Part shown: positions 51,182 to 52,917 of the stretch, in pieces
Layout of the letters: each line of letters opens with the position of its first letter
How positions within the stretch are numbered: position 1 is the first letter of the stretch
DNA from: Streptomyces sp. GKU 895
GTDB lineage: Bacteria; Actinomycetota; Actinomycetes; Streptomycetales; Streptomycetaceae
Reading direction: 5' to 3'
DNA length: 52,917 bases
Assembly: GCA_002027195.1 (NCBI GenBank)
Contig: MWJO01000056.1
Coordinates: 1 to 52,917 of the forward strand
The notes under the pieces: model-generated
Told to the model about the DNA's origin: nothing
The model's database searches: none
The model's input: the letters and a program-made list of their open reading frames with translations, nothing else
Position numbers and translations under genes: made by a program

Positions 51182-52482
51182 GCGAACGGGACCGGCCGGG
51201 CACGCCGAGCAGCCCCGGGGCGTGGGACGCGCGGTCGGAAGAGTGGCTGACGGACGGGGACCGCACGGCGACCGAGGCCGACGTCGAGGCCGACGCCGAA
51301 GCGCGGCCGACCGCCCGCCCGGCACCCACGGCCGCCCACCGCACCCCGACGACCGCCACCCCGCCTCGCGGTGCGCAGACCGCCCCCACCCCCGCGCCGA
51401 ACGGCCGCGGACCCGGTCAAGGCCCTGATGCACCGTCACCGCGAGCTGTGCGAGCGAGCCGTCGACCCCCCTGGAGATCGCGGCGGGCCTGGAGGCCCAC
51501 GGTGTCACCGACCGCACCGCGACCCGCTTCCGCCACCGGGACGTCTTCTCCCTCGCCGAGGAGATGTACGCCCGCGCCTCCCGGGACGGCGAGTCCCCGA
51601 CGCCGACCGCACCACCGGAGTCGCCCCGCACGCGCGCCGACTGGGCGCTCCTCACGCTCCTCCCGGGCGCACTGTGCGCGGCGACACTCACCGGCATCCA
51701 CCTCGCCCACGGCCGGCCCCGCCTTCTCACGGCGGCCGCCGGCACCCTCGCCGTGGCCCTGGCCTTACGCGCGGCACTGACCAGAGGCCCCCCTGAGCAC
51801 CACCCACCCCACCCACCCCCGATCCCGCGGCCTCACCTGCTGGCTGATCACGTACGCCCTCCTGGGCGACGGCCTGCTCCGACAAGCCATCGCCGGCGGC
51901 CCCGACACCCTCCCGACCGGCACCACGGACGCCACCTGGCCCACGGCGGTCGCCCCCGCCCTGGCCCTCGCCCTCTCTCTGGCACCCGCGGCCTGGAGCG
52001 CCCACCTCCTCACCACCCGGGCCCGCCGCAAACTGACGGCGAGCCGAGGCCTGGAGGACTTCGCCGCAGCCGTACACCCGCTCCTCCTGGGCGCGTTCGC
52101 CTTCTACCTGTCCACGCTGGCGGCCCTGCTGGCCCTGGCCGCGACGGCCCTGGACGAACCGGCCCCGTACGCCCAGACGATGACCCTCGGCGCCCTGCTC
52201 TACCTCTCCCGCCTCCTCACGACCCACGGCTTCACCCATGCCCCCGCCCTGGTCCTCACGGCCACCGTCACGACCGAAGCAGCAGCCCTGGCCACGACCT
52301 TCGCGTCCCGCCTCCCCGGCTGCGCCTTCCTGGGCACCCCGGTGACCACCCTCGTGGACACCTGGGGCCCCGGCGCCGTCCCGGCCCTCGCCTGCGGCGC
52401 CGCGGCGGCAACCCTCCTCCTCCACGCCACCCGCAGACTCACACGAGCCTCGGCCCACGCCACGACGGACCTCCGGTGGTGA
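51178..52482 (+). CDS. Polytopic membrane protein next to the glycosyltransferase, three frameshifts
   Basis: A conceptual protein of about 430 residues. The cytoplasmic N terminus (MSERDRPGTPSSPGAWDARS) leads to DPVKALMHRHRELCERAVDP. The next part is LEIAAGLEAHGVTDRTATRFRHRD and then several membrane helices (LLTLLPGALCAATLTGIHL, CWLITYALLGDGLLRQAI, TLAALLALAATALDEPAPYA) to RASAHATTDLRW*. The pieces lie in different frames: one switch near 51400, and extra C in six-C runs near 51469 and 51795. All three changes look like homopolymer errors. Coupling to the glycosyltransferase gene by ATGA suggests a shared role in exporting or assembling a surface polysaccharide; this is an inference. Confidence 0.7.
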
Positions 52483-52917
52483 GCCGCACGCGCACGGCGG
52501 TAAGGCGGACGTGCCTGGGGCTTCCCGCCACGGCGCTGCACTCGCGCACGGCGGTGAGGCGGACGTGCCTGGGGCTTCCCGCCACGGTGCCGCGCCCGGC
52601 GACGGCGGTGAGGCGGACGTGCCTGGGGCCTTCCCACCACGGTGCCGCGCCCGGCGACGGCGGTGAGGGGACGTGTCGGGGGGTGTCCGCCCGCAGCGGT
52701 TGGCGCGTCAACACGGGCGCCCTCCATAGCTGACCGATTCCGCGCCGTTCCGAGGACGACACCCCGGCGCGGCCCGCCCCACAACGAACAACCACCGCAC
52801 AACGCGAGCCCACGGGGTCCGGCACCGCACAACACGAGCCCAAGCGGACCGTCACACGACCCCGCACCCCACAACGCACCCCCCCGCCTCCCATCCATCC
52901 ACCCAAGCCCCCGGAAG
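52483..52917. other. Non-coding right end with repeats
   Basis: No convincing gene is visible. It contains the 54-bp tandem repeats (below). Two copies of a 30-base unit beginning CACCGCACAAC follow at 52793 and 52823, and the terminal stretch is C/A-rich and poor in G. The next gene must lie beyond the window. Confidence 0.6.
52494..52690. repeat. Tandem 54-bp repeats, three and a half units
   Basis: Units beginning ACGGCGGTRAGGCGGACGTG start at 52494, 52548, 52602 and 52657 (54, 54 and 55 bases apart). The fourth is truncated and diverged. 54 is a multiple of three, and one frame would encode TAVRRTCLGLPAT repeats, but there is no gene context for it, so I treat it as non-coding. Confidence 0.8.

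Noticed and set aside
49486..51780. A 764-codon glycosyltransferase fused to a Pro/Ser/Arg-rich tail
   Set aside because: The tail is the next gene's N terminus read on after a one-base insertion, then out-of-frame sequence. The ATGA overlap at 51178-51181 is the expected arrangement.
51564..52733. A frame coding for 18-residue repeats (TAVRRTCLGLPAT) at the right end
   Set aside because: It is reached only through frameshifted membrane-protein sequence and has no start of its own. The 54-bp DNA repeats explain it.
1..52917. CRISPR arrays, tRNA/rRNA genes, transposases, integrases, att sites, or a biosynthetic gene cluster
   Set aside because: I looked on both strands and saw no spacer-repeat pattern, cloverleaf with CCA-adjacent context, DDE/serine/tyrosine recombinase motifs, or PKS/NRPS-type genes.

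Overview
The window is a very GC-rich piece of actinobacterial chromosome, almost certainly Streptomyces. The signs are strong G/C bias at third codon positions, many GTG starts, several starts with no ribosome binding site, and families typical of streptomycetes (DUF3117, DUF3107, DUF3152, NYN and SUFU proteins, SigE/anti-sigma/HtrA/TatB). It looks like conserved core chromosome. I see no insertion sequences, phage genes, CRISPR arrays, tRNA or rRNA genes.

Layout. 0-5 kb: the 3' part of a membrane-anchored peptidoglycan-binding-like gene, then an ABC-2 exporter operon ending in its own histidine kinase and response regulator. 5-7 kb: a GNAT acetyltransferase and a SirB1/transglutaminase-like protein on the minus strand. 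7-16 kb: a 7Fe ferredoxin and the lysine/diaminopimelate genes dapC and dapE, with a small secreted protein, a lysozyme-like membrane protein, a LOG-family protein, a folP2-type dihydropteroate synthase, a DivIVA-domain protein, tag glycosylase, enoyl-CoA hydratase, DUF3117 and an O-methyltransferase. 16.7-21 kb: ECF sigma factor, membrane anti-sigma factor, HtrA protease and TatB, an envelope-stress block. 22-28 kb: Mrp/ApbC, DUF1003, an MgtE_N/CBS protein, an LppX/LprG-like lipoprotein and CorA, which looks like a magnesium-related neighbourhood. From memory, the order from ferredoxin to CorA closely matches a Mycobacterium tuberculosis segment (fdxC-dapC, dapE-folP2-tagA, sigE-rseA-htrA-tatB-mrp-corA).

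28-43.7 kb: a mixed set of SUFU protein, MFS exporter, zinc-ribbon protein, PHP phosphoesterase, MarC, NYN-domain protein, two alpha/beta hydrolases, a DEAD-box RNA helicase with a long repetitive basic tail, a ferritin-like MiaE-type protein, DUF3107, TetR regulator and a DUF3152 metalloprotease-like protein. 43.7-49.3 kb: a complete dipeptide/oligopeptide ABC importer operon (binding lipoprotein, two permeases, fused two-domain ATPase). Its upstream region carries a promoter inside a 15-bp inverted repeat, a 30-codon leaderless mini-ORF with two Cys codons, and competing hairpins around the ribosome binding site. 49.5-52.5 kb: a PelF-like glycosyltransferase and a membrane protein, followed by 54-bp tandem repeats.

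At least a dozen conserved genes carry apparent single-base indels, mostly in C or G runs. This pattern suggests sequencing or assembly error rather than gene decay, so several entries span a frameshift and give the conceptual gene.

The strongest candidates for something undescribed are the leader region of the peptide importer (43712-44017), the three-copy dispersed element with its GGGGCGCGGGGAACTGCGCG core, and the possible mini-ORF leader of corA (27726-28225).
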